A stretch of 17,663 nucleotides of DNA from CAZADH01 sp964483805 (GTDB lineage Bacteria; Muiribacteriota; Ozemobacteria; Ozemobacterales; Ozemobacteraceae). Positions 6,738 through 16,058 of the stretch are shown here, one piece after another (positions within the stretch are counted from its first letter, which is position 1; each line of letters begins with the position of its first letter). Location: assembly GCA_964483805.1 (NCBI GenBank), contig CAZADH010000114.1, forward strand, positions 1 through 17,663, given 5' to 3'. The notes below the pieces were generated by a model. That model ran no database searches, was not told the origin of the DNA, and saw only the letters and a list, made by a program, of their open reading frames with translations. The position numbers and the translations under genes are program-made.

Positions 6738-6753
6738 TGCAAGTGGCATGCCA
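6738..6753 (-). promoter_or_regulatory. Sigma-54 (-24/-12) promoter of the 6207-6665 gene
   Basis: The minus strand reads TGGCATGCCACTTGCA, matching the TGGCAYRNNNNTTGCW consensus at every specified position, with GG-N10-GC spacing. Transcription would start near 6727, giving a leader of about 60 nt before the ATG at 6665. The element lies in the 227-bp spacer downstream of a gene for an RpoN-dependent activator. Confidence 0.9.
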
Positions 6754-6819
6754 CCTGCTTCGGGTTGTGCCGAAACGCTCATCAGAGGCCGGATTGCGCG
6801 ATGGCCGACCGAGGACGGT

Positions 6820-6835
6820 TGCGCAACTTTACGCA
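6820..6835. promoter_or_regulatory. Imperfect 16-bp dyad, candidate activator site
   Basis: TGCGCAACTTTACGCA is a near palindrome that fits TGCG-N-AA-NN-TT-N-CGCA, the pattern shared with the perfect dyad 25 bp away. Its centre is about 100 bp upstream of the predicted sigma-54 start site, a usual distance for enhancer sites of NtrC-type activators. A perfect 10-bp palindrome, GTTGCGCAAC (6818-6827), overlaps it. Confidence 0.6.
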
Positions 6836-6844
6836 GGGTTGGCC

Positions 6845-6860
6845 TGCGGAAATTTCCGCA
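6845..6860. promoter_or_regulatory. Perfect 16-bp palindrome, candidate upstream activator site
   Basis: TGCGGAAATTTCCGCA is a perfect palindrome about 125 bp upstream of the predicted sigma-54 transcription start and 33 bp after the response regulator's stop codon. Together with 6820-6835 it would form a pair of enhancer sites for the Fis-type helix-turn-helix of the 6893-8290 regulator. A weaker relative (9 of 12 conserved positions) is at 6873-6888. Confidence 0.7.
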
Positions 6861-6892
6861 CGGGGTTGCCCTGGGGCAATTTCCCGCACCGC

Positions 6893-8290
<1,398 letters not shown>

Positions 8291-8300
8291 GGTTTGTCCT

Positions 8301-9782
8301 CTATTGTATTGACGCGGGTTCGACGTTCACCGCCGGCATGGCCGGTGGATGACGAGGCAGGGTGATGACGAAGCGGGCGCCGGTGAGTGCGCGGCCGGCG
8401 CCCTCCGCCCGAATCTGCCCACCGTGGCGTTGAATGATATCACTGACGATGGCGAGGCCGAGCCCGGTGCCTTTGACCTTGGTCGAGAAGAAGGGGTCGA
8501 AGATCTTCTCGCGGTCAGCCTCGGGGATGCCCGGCCCCGAATCCTCGACGGTGAGAACCACGGCGCGCGGGCCGTCGGGCTGCAAGACGACACGGATGGT
8601 GCCGCCCGCGCCAGCCGCATCGATGGCGTTGGTGAGCAGATTGAGCAATACTCTGTGCATCTGATCGGGGTCGGCCACCAGCGGGTCGGCGTCCGGTGAC
8701 AGATCGGTCGTGAAGGTGATCGCCTTCTCGGCCAACGCCGCTTGCATCAGCACCCGCAGCGATCCGATCATCTCGACCATCGACATGGTCTCGGCGGCGA
8801 GCGGCCGTGGTCGGGCGAAGACGAGCAGGTCGGAGATGATGGTGTTGATGCGGTAGATCTCTTTCTGGATCTCGGGAAAGATGGCGCTGTCGCGCCCGTC
8901 GGCCGGATAATCCTTGGAAAGCGCTTGCACGGCCGTGCCGATCGCCGCAATCGGATTGCGCACTTCGTGCGCGACCATGACCGCCAGCGAGAACATCGAG
9001 GCCAGCTTTTTCTGCTGCAGCGACAGCGTCAGTTGCATCTGGTTGAACGACTCGATCAGCTCGCGCATTTCGGGGGCACCGGTCGGGGTGGGCGCCTGGA
9101 GTGGGCCGGGTTCGCCGGTGCGGCGCATGACCTCCATCAGTTCGCGCAGCGGGTTCATGGCGGCACGGTGCAGATAGTAGGCGAAGCCGATACCGGCCGC
9201 GAGCACGGCGCCGACGACCCAGGCCATCGTGGTCGCCATCTCGTCAACCTGCTGTTTGAGCAGGTTTTCCAGCAGTTTGCGGTTGTTGCGTTCGTGCAGC
9301 ATGACGGCCCGGATGCGGCGATGCACGTCGGCCCGCGAGGCGCGGATGCGTTCGAGAGTACCCGAGGCCACGGCCCCGACGGGGAAGTTCGGATTGATCG
9401 TGTAACTGGCGTTTTGCAGGATCGTCTCGAGGTGGAGGCGGGCGTCGTCGAGCGCATCGAGTTCGCGGCCCTGTTTGCGGAAGCTGCGGAGGTCACGCGC
9501 CCGATCGAGGAGCGCGCCGACGCGCTTCGAGAAACCGGTGTAATGCTGCCACGCCTGCTCAGACAGGTACTGGTCGAAGTACTCCTGGGCCTGCAGCAGT
9601 TCGAACAGGTCGTCTTGAATCTGCGTGCCCATGACCAGGACGTCGTCGGCGATACGCAGGTGACTGGTTGCCGCCGACAGGTCGGACAGGCGGCGCAACG
9701 TGAGTCCGACCAGGGCGACGACAAACAGCGACAGGCACAGTGAACCCAGAACGACGCGTTGAGACAAGCTGATGCGGCGCAT
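8301..9782 (-). CDS. Membrane histidine kinase, partner of the sigma-54 regulator
   Basis: This 493-residue sensor kinase has a first membrane helix at 10-29, an extracytoplasmic helical sensor region at about 31-184, and a second membrane helix at 185-204. A HAMP-like linker (205-255) and a coiled segment (LSLQQKKLASMF) follow. The dimerisation domain carries the phospho-acceptor histidine in MVAHEVRNPIAAIG (H272). The ATPase domain has the N box LLTNAIDAA (N385), G1 DSGPGIP (414-420), F box FDPFFSTK (428-435) and G2 GTGLGLAI (438-445). The sensor region is mostly helical and resembles a four-helix-bundle type, which does not name a ligand. It ends 10 bp before the response regulator start, so the two are co-transcribed. 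No strong Shine-Dalgarno sequence precedes the ATG at 9782. Confidence 0.96.
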   Translation of the reverse strand: MRRISLSQRVVLGSLCLSLFVVALVGLTLRRLSDLSAATSHLRIADDVLVMGTQIQDDLFELLQAQEYFDQYLSEQAWQHYTGFSKRVGALLDRARDLRSFRKQGRELDALDDARLHLETILQNASYTINPNFPVGAVASGTLERIRASRADVHRRIRAVMLHERNNRKLLENLLKQQVDEMATTMAWVVGAVLAAGIGFAYYLHRAAMNPLRELMEVMRRTGEPGPLQAPTPTGAPEMRELIESFNQMQLTLSLQQKKLASMFSLAVMVAHEVRNPIAAIGTAVQALSKDYPADGRDSAIFPEIQKEIYRINTIISDLLVFARPRPLAAETMSMVEMIGSLRVLMQAALAEKAITFTTDLSPDADPLVADPDQMHRVLLNLLTNAIDAAGAGGTIRVVLQPDGPRAVVLTVEDSGPGIPEADREKIFDPFFSTKVKGTGLGLAIVSDIIQRHGGQIRAEGAGRALTGARFVITLPRHPPAMPAVNVEPASIQ

Positions 9783-9827
9783 GACGGCTTCGTTGATACC
9801 CCAACTGGCGGTGCCCCGTCCAGCGGG

Positions 9828-12222
9828 TCAACGCCGGTGCAGGGAACGGGCCATGGCGACGACGCTCTGGTTTCCCTCGAGGCGGAAAGGAACGACCTCC
9901 GCAACGACCTCGTCGCCCACGGCGATATGTGAATACGAAGTATTGCCGGTAACGGTGATCTCCAGGCCCGTGGTCGTCACCAGGCAGACCATCCGCTTGT
10001 CGTTGAGCAGACCCTGCACTCGGCCTGTCACGGTCATGGGGACCGCCAGAACGGGGCCGGTCCCCGATGGGCGCGGCGTCGCGGCGCCGGTATCCCAGAT
10101 CGCCCACGCCAAGAGTAACGAACACAGGCCCACGGACGCAACGGCAATACGTTGCCGCAAGGCCGCATNNNNNNNNNNGGCGAAGGTCGGACTCGGCGCC
10201 GTCCCCAAGACGCCGCCTTCCCTGGTGGCCCAAGGCCGCATTGCCCAGTGATTGCCAGGCGATGCTGGTGAGAGTCGCCCATAACCCGTCGCTGGCGATG
10301 ACCTCTTGCAGTGAAGGCTGTCGGCGTTGCTGCACCGAAAATGCCGAGGGGCGGCTGCGCCGACGAGCCTCTTCCCGTGCCAACTGCTCGGCCAGACGCG
10401 TCGGTAACTGAGTCCGCTCCTCGTCGGTGATGAGGCCCATTTCATGCAGGGATTGTTCATTCTGTGCGCGGGTTTTGGCGACGGTGGGGCGAAAGCCGTC
10501 GCGAACGGCCTGCTCCAGTGCGAACAACACGAACAGGTTCTCGCGGGCCGGGTTCGAGACGAACAGTGCCAGTCCCTCGGCGAGCAGGTCTCTGTCGGAG
10601 GTACTGCGCAGCGTGTCGGCGAGAGTCTCGCGCGCCAAGCCGAAATCGAAGTGCATCAGACACGCAACAGCAGCGCGTTGCCTCGCCACCAGCGGACTTG
10701 CCAGCAACCTGCGGACCACCGCAAGGGCCCGTTGGGGGTCGGAGCGCAGCAGGATGCGCAGGGCGGTGGTCTTGAGCCGCTGGTTCGGGTGCTGCAGGCA
10801 GTGACCCAGCGGGTTCATGGCCCGATCGGGGTCGAGTTCGGCCAGATAACTGAGAGCTTCGGCTGCACACCGCTCATCGTCGCCCCCAACGACTTGTTCG
10901 GCCAGGTCGACGAACTCCGGCAGCCGCAGCCTGGTGGCGCACTTCCACGCGGCAACGCGGATGGGCAGGGGCGTTGTGGTGGTCGCCAGCGCTTCGCGCA
11001 ACGACGGGAGCGCCCCGTTGGCGGTTTCTGCCGGCCACGTGGCCAACGACCGCACCCGGTTCGCAACGGGATCGCCTTCGCCTCGGGCCTGGGGTGCTTG
11101 CTGAGGCTCCGGGGTGGGTGCCGACAGCGGTGAAGCCGCTTCTGTGAGCCCGGCGTCGTCGACCGTTTCCGCATGACTCGGTGCACTGTGCTGAACGCTC
11201 GTGCGAAAGTTTGCCGTCCAGGTGGCGAGATGCTCGAGGTAACGCTCGGTCCGCGGTCCGAGAATGCGCGAGGCTGCGATGGCATTGATGGCACCGGCGA
11301 GAATCGGTTCGAGCAACGCACGCTGCGGCGGGGCCGCACGCCAAAGGGCGGCGGTGAGGCGAAACGGTGCTTCCGGATCAGCGTTGCTGGCGAACAAGGC
11401 GCCGGCCTCGGTCAGCAAACCGGCATCGGTCTCGGTGGCCACCAGCGTCAGCAACGGCATGCGCACCTTGTCGAAGGGCAGATAGAGGCAACTTTGCACA
11501 CCACACCGGCGCACCTGGGGATCGGCATCGGCGAGCATGACGGTCAGATGCTCGACTGCTTCGTCGATGTCGAGGCGGGCCAGTCCGCGAATAGCCATGC
11601 CCCAGATGCGCGGATCGGGCGAGCGCAGAAGTTTCGGCAATCCCGCGGCCAATGCCTGTGGACGAAGCTGGATCAACACTTCGAGTGCGGCCAGACCGAC
11701 GCCGAGGTGATGAGAAAACAGGGCACGGGACAACACGTTGATCTGTGCGTCGGGCCAATGACGGCCGAAAGTCCGGAGCAGAGCGGCCCGCACGGCCGGG
11801 TCGGTTTCGTCGGCAAACCATGAAGGCGCCTGTTCTGCCAGCTTCTTGCGGTGGGGGGTTGGCAACTCGCGCAGCAGACGAAGCCGGTCGGCGCCGGCAA
11901 CGGCCGACCAGTGCAGGATCCAGGCGTCGGCATCGTGCATGCGCGGTGGCTCGGGCCTGGCAGCGGCGTCGTGGCTTGCTGGGTCGGTTGCCGCCTCGAT
12001 TCGCTCACGCACCGCCGCGAGCGCGTACCGGCAAAGGAGCGCGCACTCCTCGTCAACCTCGGACTGCACCTGCGTTTCGAGAACCTGCAGAATCTCGGGG
12101 GAGTTGCCCTCGTGGATGGCCCGCTCGAGCGCAAAAACGCGAAACGATTTCACCGGCGCGCGCAGGTCGCGCAGGATCTCGGCATTGGTCTTATCGGCAG
12201 CGGTTTGCGCAATGGCAGTCAC
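9828..12222 (-). CDS. HEAT-repeat protein with C-terminal membrane anchor and small beta domain (split by assembly gap)
   Basis: The part before the gap (12222-10180, 681 codons) is a helical-repeat protein with HEAT-like units, for example around DPRIWGMAIRGLARLD, DADPQVRRCGVQSCLYL and HPNQRLKTTALRILLRS. An acidic/Pro-rich linker (about residues 355-385) splits the repeats into two blocks. After the gap the frame changes and 113 codons remain: a membrane helix (IAVASVGLCSLLLAWAIW) and then a beta-rich domain, VTGRVQGLLND to FRLEGNQSVVAMARS. If the two sides are joined through their shared 11 bp, they form one frame of 773 residues. Helical repeats would then be cytoplasmic, with the beta domain outside. 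GTG at 12222 is the preferred start; ATG at 12276 is possible. It lies upstream of the kinase gene with a 45-bp spacer. No named function is known; HEAT repeats usually bind proteins. Confidence 0.8.
10158..10241. repeat. 11-bp match on both sides of the gap, probable missed contig overlap
   Basis: CAAGGCCGCAT forms the exact end of the left contig (10158-10168, next to the Ns) and recurs at 10231-10241 on the right contig. Collapsing the two removes 10179-10230 and the Ns, and joins SLGNAAL of the HEAT part to AALRQRIAVA of the membrane part in the same frame. Confidence 0.75.
10169..10178. other. Assembly gap of 10 Ns
   Basis: Ten undetermined bases. At this length the HEAT gene would be out of frame across the gap, so the number is probably a placeholder, not a measured distance. 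Confidence 0.95.
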
Positions 12223-12228
12223 GAGGAC

Positions 12229-12276
12229 ATGATAACAGGAACGGTTGTCGGAATGGGCGTCCGGGTCTGGTATCAT
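12229..12276. promoter_or_regulatory. Divergent pair of extended -10 elements (TGnTATCAT)
   Basis: The plus strand has TGGTATCAT at 12268-12276 and the minus strand has TGTTATCAT at 12237-12229, each fitting the extended -10 pattern TGnTATnAT. They face away from each other and form a 9-bp inverted repeat with one mismatch and a 30-bp spacer. No good -35 hexamers accompany them. On the minus strand the GTG start of the HEAT gene lies 6 bp after the element, so its transcript could be leaderless. On the plus strand transcription would start near 12283, upstream of the phosphatase gene. Confidence 0.5.
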
Positions 12277-12334
12277 GGCAGCGACCGCTCAGAAACCGAT
12301 GTCGCCCACCGGAAAGGGGAACGGCTCTTCGCGC

Positions 12335-15301
12335 ATGGACACGACCCAAATCGGTGACGAGGCCAGGCGGGGCCGGCGGTGGCCACGGTATGTCGGTGGC
12401 ATCGGTCTGCTGCTCGTTGTTCTGGGTTTTCCGCTGTTGGTCTCATGGACCGGGTTGCGGTGTTTTCTCGAGGTCCGTCGACAGTCGATCGAGCAGACGC
12501 AGTCGCAGCGGTTGGAGCGCTTGCTCGAGACCGCGCTGCCCAAGGCCGAACCAACGGTGTTTCTCAACGAGGCCCTGCGTGGACTGGCGCGTCGGGCCGC
12601 CAGTCGAGGCGATGGTGCATTGTCGGCATGGCTCGATACCGTTCACAGACTCGAACAACGGTACCCCGAACTGTTTTCGTTCACCGTGTTTGATGGCGAT
12701 GACCGTGTCGTGCACTGTTCGGATCCTCACGCGTCGCGTCGGGTTGCCCGCGAGCTTCTCCAGTGGATCCGCACGTGCCGGCGGTCCGGGTACTGCATGG
12801 CCCATCCGCAGAGAACGGTGATCGGGCCGTATCTGGGCATTTCCGATCCCTCCTATGCAACTCGCGCCAAGGCCGTGCTTTCGGGCTTCTCGTCGATCTC
12901 CGATAACCCCATGAAAACGTGGTTTTTCACGCACGTGGGTCGGCAGTTCAGCGTGTTTATCCACATTCATCGACGCGGCTTCGACCCGGCGATCGGTCTG
13001 CATGCGTTGGTTGCGCGGTCGTTGGGGAGGTCGACTCGGGTGCACCTGGTCGATCTTCAGGCGATGGCCGCAATCGGCGAAACAGACGCCGGCCTGGCCC
13101 AACAGGTGATGATGGCCGCCCTGCAACTCGAACGGGAACCACACCGCATGCTGCAGCGGTCTGGCCGTCTCTGGCGCCAGGTCGATCTCGACGAGCGGTG
13201 GCGACTGGTGGTGTCACGGCAAGACGACGAGGTTCGCGCTCCAGAGCGTTGGTTGGCAGTGGCGACATTGGTGCTGCTGGGGCTGTTCGGCGCGGCCGCT
13301 CTGGTGTTGTTGTTTGTATTGCAGCGGGAGCGGATGCCGTTCGTGTCGATTCGCGCCAAGTTGCTGGTGTTGTTCTCGATCGCCGTTGGTACGCCACTCG
13401 TCGTGCTGGTGCTGATCCTGGTGGCCTATCTTGGCGAACGCGAGAAGATTCTCGAACAGAATGCACACCTCGATTCACTGGCGACCCTGCGTGGATTTGA
13501 CGGCGATCTACCGACGATCAGTCGGCGCACGGGCGGGGCGATTCGTCGGGTCTTCTCCCGCTTTCCGGTCACAGCGCCCGAGCGGGCGCCCCAGTTTCGT
13601 GCCTGGTTTGCGGGCCAGCAGCGCAAGTGGCACATCAGCTCGGTCAAGTTGATCTCGAGTATGTCGCGCGAGATCCCGGTGCAGATCGGAGAACCGGCCA
13701 ACCCGAAGGCCGGACGCCTCGTGGCGGCGATTCTCGAGAGTCTGCTGCAGCGGGCCACCGGGGTGTTTGATCCGCGCACGCAACGGAAATTGGCCGAGTT
13801 CGAGATGTTTGTCGGTACCTTCGGCGACGGTGCGGCCACCGACTTCATCGATCGTTTCGCCGACCGGCGTGGCTCGATGTTCTCGATGTCGCTCGGCCCG
13901 CTCGAGGGTTGGCTGTATTGCGACTGGTTGCCGGCCGATGCCAGTGCGCCGGAATTCATCTATTCGGTGATGTGGGATCGCGACGACATCTACTGGCTGT
14001 ATTTACGACGTATGCTTCCGCCAGGGCCGCTGGCCGATGGCACGGAACTGCTGGCGGTCGAACGGAATCCGCGTCCGGTTTCGCGAGAGGTGGTTCGGCC
14101 GGAGCGTCCGGGCGAGACTTCGGGTTTTGTCCTGCGCCATCGGTCCATTCCCGCGAGACCCGTGGGCCGCTGGTTCCGCGCCACCTTGTCGTTGATGCGG
14201 TTGCGTCCCGGAGTTCTGCAGCGGCGCGTCACCTATCGCGGTGCGCCCTACCTGCTCACGGGTTTTCCCGGCGATCAGTTGCGGGGCATCGCCCTTTTTG
14301 CCCTGCGCCCTCTGGCCCCCATCCGTGCCGAGATTCGCTCGCTCGCCGTGCAGATGGGGTTCTTCGGCGTGCTCAGCGTCGGTTTCACCCTGGCGTGTGG
14401 GCTGTTCCTCGCGCGCCAACTGTTGGTACCCGTGCGGGAGCTGTCGCGCGGTGTCGAGGCGGTCCGCCGGCGCGATCTGCGTTTTCGCGTGTCACCCGGC
14501 GATACCGACGAACTCGGGGAGCTCTCGGCGATGTTCAATGTCATGCTCGAAAACCTGCAAGAGGTGAGCATGGCGCGCGTGGTTCAGGACCGGTTGTTTC
14601 CGGGGCAGGCCATGGCGCTGGGCGAGTATCGGGTCTTTGGGCGGTCGAAGCCGGCTTCCGAACTCGGCGGCGATTACTTCGACTACGTCAGCGTCGGCGA
14701 GCGGCTCCTGGTGATTCTCGGCGATGTGACCGGTCACGGCGTGCCGGCGGCACTGATGATGGCGATGGCCAAGGCGACGTTGATCCGGTGCGTGGCGAGC
14801 GCGTCGTCGTTTGCCGAGATCGTCCAGGCCTTCAACCATGTCTTTTTTGTCGCCGGCGGCAAGCGGACATTGATGACGACGCTTTTCGTCGAGATCGATA
14901 CGGTGGGTCACCGCGTGCAACTTTGGAACTGCGGCCATCCCTTCCCGCTGCGACAGGGTCTCGACGGCAAAGCGGCGTTCGTTGAACTCGGCGGGAACAT
15001 CCTGGGCATTCGTGCGCGACCGCTCGGCGGGCCGGTCGAGACTACGTTGACGCCGGGTGAGCGATTGATTCTCTACACCGATGGCGTGGTCGAGTCACTG
15101 GCGGCCACGAAGACCGCGTCGGCATTCGACCAGTATGCGCAATACGTTGTATCACGACCGATGTTGCCGCCCGAACAAGGGTGTGACGACCTGTTGGGAC
15201 ACCACCCGTTCTTTGCCTGGCGGCGCGACGAAACGGTGCCACAACCGGACGACTTCACCGTGGTGATTATCGAACGCGAGGCCCGGCCTACGGCGCGCTG
15301 A
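12335..15301 (+). CDS. Membrane SpoIIE/RsbU-type serine phosphatase with HAMP and two extracytoplasmic regions
   Basis: This is a 988-residue signalling phosphatase. Membrane helices are at about 18-38, 307-330, 340-366 and 672-694, giving two extracytoplasmic regions of about 270 and 300 residues. The HAMP domain (about 696-745) contains LVPVRELSRGVEAV and DELGELSAMFNVML. The PP2C/SpoIIE domain (about 750-980) has its metal-binding acids: LGGDYFDY (D780), LGDVTGHGVPAALMM (D797), LYTDGVVES (D916) and PDDFTVVI (D972, D973). Such enzymes dephosphorylate an anti-sigma-factor antagonist; no antagonist or kinase partner is in the window. ATG at 12335 is chosen because it directly precedes the basic, then hydrophobic, first segment and follows AAAGGGGA 14 bp upstream. 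ATG at 12299 or 12275 is possible. Its last 14 bp overlap the end of the convergent prepilin gene. Confidence 0.94.
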   Translation: MDTTQIGDEARRGRRWPRYVGGIGLLLVVLGFPLLVSWTGLRCFLEVRRQSIEQTQSQRLERLLETALPKAEPTVFLNEALRGLARRAASRGDGALSAWLDTVHRLEQRYPELFSFTVFDGDDRVVHCSDPHASRRVARELLQWIRTCRRSGYCMAHPQRTVIGPYLGISDPSYATRAKAVLSGFSSISDNPMKTWFFTHVGRQFSVFIHIHRRGFDPAIGLHALVARSLGRSTRVHLVDLQAMAAIGETDAGLAQQVMMAALQLEREPHRMLQRSGRLWRQVDLDERWRLVVSRQDDEVRAPERWLAVATLVLLGLFGAAALVLLFVLQRERMPFVSIRAKLLVLFSIAVGTPLVVLVLILVAYLGEREKILEQNAHLDSLATLRGFDGDLPTISRRTGGAIRRVFSRFPVTAPERAPQFRAWFAGQQRKWHISSVKLISSMSREIPVQIGEPANPKAGRLVAAILESLLQRATGVFDPRTQRKLAEFEMFVGTFGDGAATDFIDRFADRRGSMFSMSLGPLEGWLYCDWLPADASAPEFIYSVMWDRDDIYWLYLRRMLPPGPLADGTELLAVERNPRPVSREVVRPERPGETSGFVLRHRSIPARPVGRWFRATLSLMRLRPGVLQRRVTYRGAPYLLTGFPGDQLRGIALFALRPLAPIRAEIRSLAVQMGFFGVLSVGFTLACGLFLARQLLVPVRELSRGVEAVRRRDLRFRVSPGDTDELGELSAMFNVMLENLQEVSMARVVQDRLFPGQAMALGEYRVFGRSKPASELGGDYFDYVSVGERLLVILGDVTGHGVPAALMMAMAKATLIRCVASASSFAEIVQAFNHVFFVAGGKRTLMTTLFVEIDTVGHRVQLWNCGHPFPLRQGLDGKAAFVELGGNILGIRARPLGGPVETTLTPGERLILYTDGVVESLAATKTASAFDQYAQYVVSRPMLPPEQGCDDLLGHHPFFAWRRDETVPQPDDFTVVIIEREARPTAR

Positions 15302-16058
15302 CGCCAGCGTACCAGTTGAGGTTGAACCCGTCGTTGGTCTCGATGCCGCGGATGAACCGGGGCCACGCAATGCCAAAAAAGTCGGCGATCAGCGCATTGG
15401 GAGGCGGGCCGAACAACTGCTCCCCGAGGCGTCGTGGGACGAGGGTGGCCCGGTGGAGCGAATCGACCAGTTGCAGGTTGATCCAGAAGCAGTCGAGTTG
15501 CCGATTGGCGGCACCGAAACGGCGTGGCACGATCTGAAACACGTGGACCCGCTGACTGAGCACCTTTTCGGTGGACCCGCCCCCGCTGCCGGCATCCGGA
15601 TGGCGCGGATGCAGGTGCTCGCGTCGCGACAACTGCAGATACGGTTTTTCGGGGGTCGGATTGCCGCTGACGGTGTAGGTGATGCGGTTGGCCAGCGTGT
15701 AACCCTGGCCGCTCGAGGCCACCGGGACGACCCCATCGATGGCGCCGTGCAACGGAAACGCGAGGAAGGTGATGGTCAGATTCGGCGCGGTGCCGCTTAC
15801 CGTGAGGGCGCGCGTCGACAGATCGGCGGCGCCATCCTCGGCTTCGACGCAGAGACTCTCGAGATCCTGGGTAACCTGCCGAATGATGGCCTGGGCTTCG
15901 AGGGTCGTTTCGACCTGCAACATGCCGCGCAGCGAACTTTGTGAACCCTGGCGGAACACCTGCAAGACGGCGGTGAGCAACAGCGCCATGCAGGCAACCG
16001 CAATCATCGCCTCGATCAGGGTGAAGCCGGTTTGCCGGCGCATGGTTGCAGGGTTCAT
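15288..16058 (-). CDS. Prepilin-like protein (PilW/GspJ-type size)
   Basis: This 256-residue protein has a type IV prepilin leader: basic MRRQTG, cleavage after G11, then FTLIEAMIAVACMALLL with the conserved glutamate at +5 (E16). The mature part after the hydrophobic helix is beta-rich and has no cysteine pair like a major pilin. The size and position suit a minor pseudopilin of the J/W class, but that is inference. The ATG at 16058 overlaps the upstream stop (ATGA); an alternative ATG at 16043 begins nearer the RRQTG motif. The stop (15288-15290) lies inside the 3' end of the phosphatase gene on the other strand. Prepilin peptidase processing is expected; no peptidase gene is in view. Confidence 0.88.
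   Translation of the reverse strand: MNPATMRRQTGFTLIEAMIAVACMALLLTAVLQVFRQGSQSSLRGMLQVETTLEAQAIIRQVTQDLESLCVEAEDGAADLSTRALTVSGTAPNLTITFLAFPLHGAIDGVVPVASSGQGYTLANRITYTVSGNPTPEKPYLQLSRREHLHPRHPDAGSGGGSTEKVLSQRVHVFQIVPRRFGAANRQLDCFWINLQLVDSLHRATLVPRRLGEQLFGPPPNALIADFFGIAWPRFIRGIETNDGFNLNWYAGVSAP

Noticed and set aside
6866..6879. TTGCCCTGGGGCAA dyad just after the response regulator stop as a terminator
   Set aside because: The stem is only 6 bp and no T run follows on the minus strand.
9559..10168. Continuation of the HEAT frame past the Ns to 9559
   Set aside because: After the gap this frame reads as Arg/Gly-rich shadow and runs into the kinase gene, while the neighbouring frame gives a membrane helix and a beta domain with a stop before the kinase.
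11745..12821. Plus-strand frame of 358 codons crossing the HEAT and phosphatase genes
   Set aside because: Arg/Pro-rich low-complexity translation that overlaps both real genes; no ribosome-binding site.
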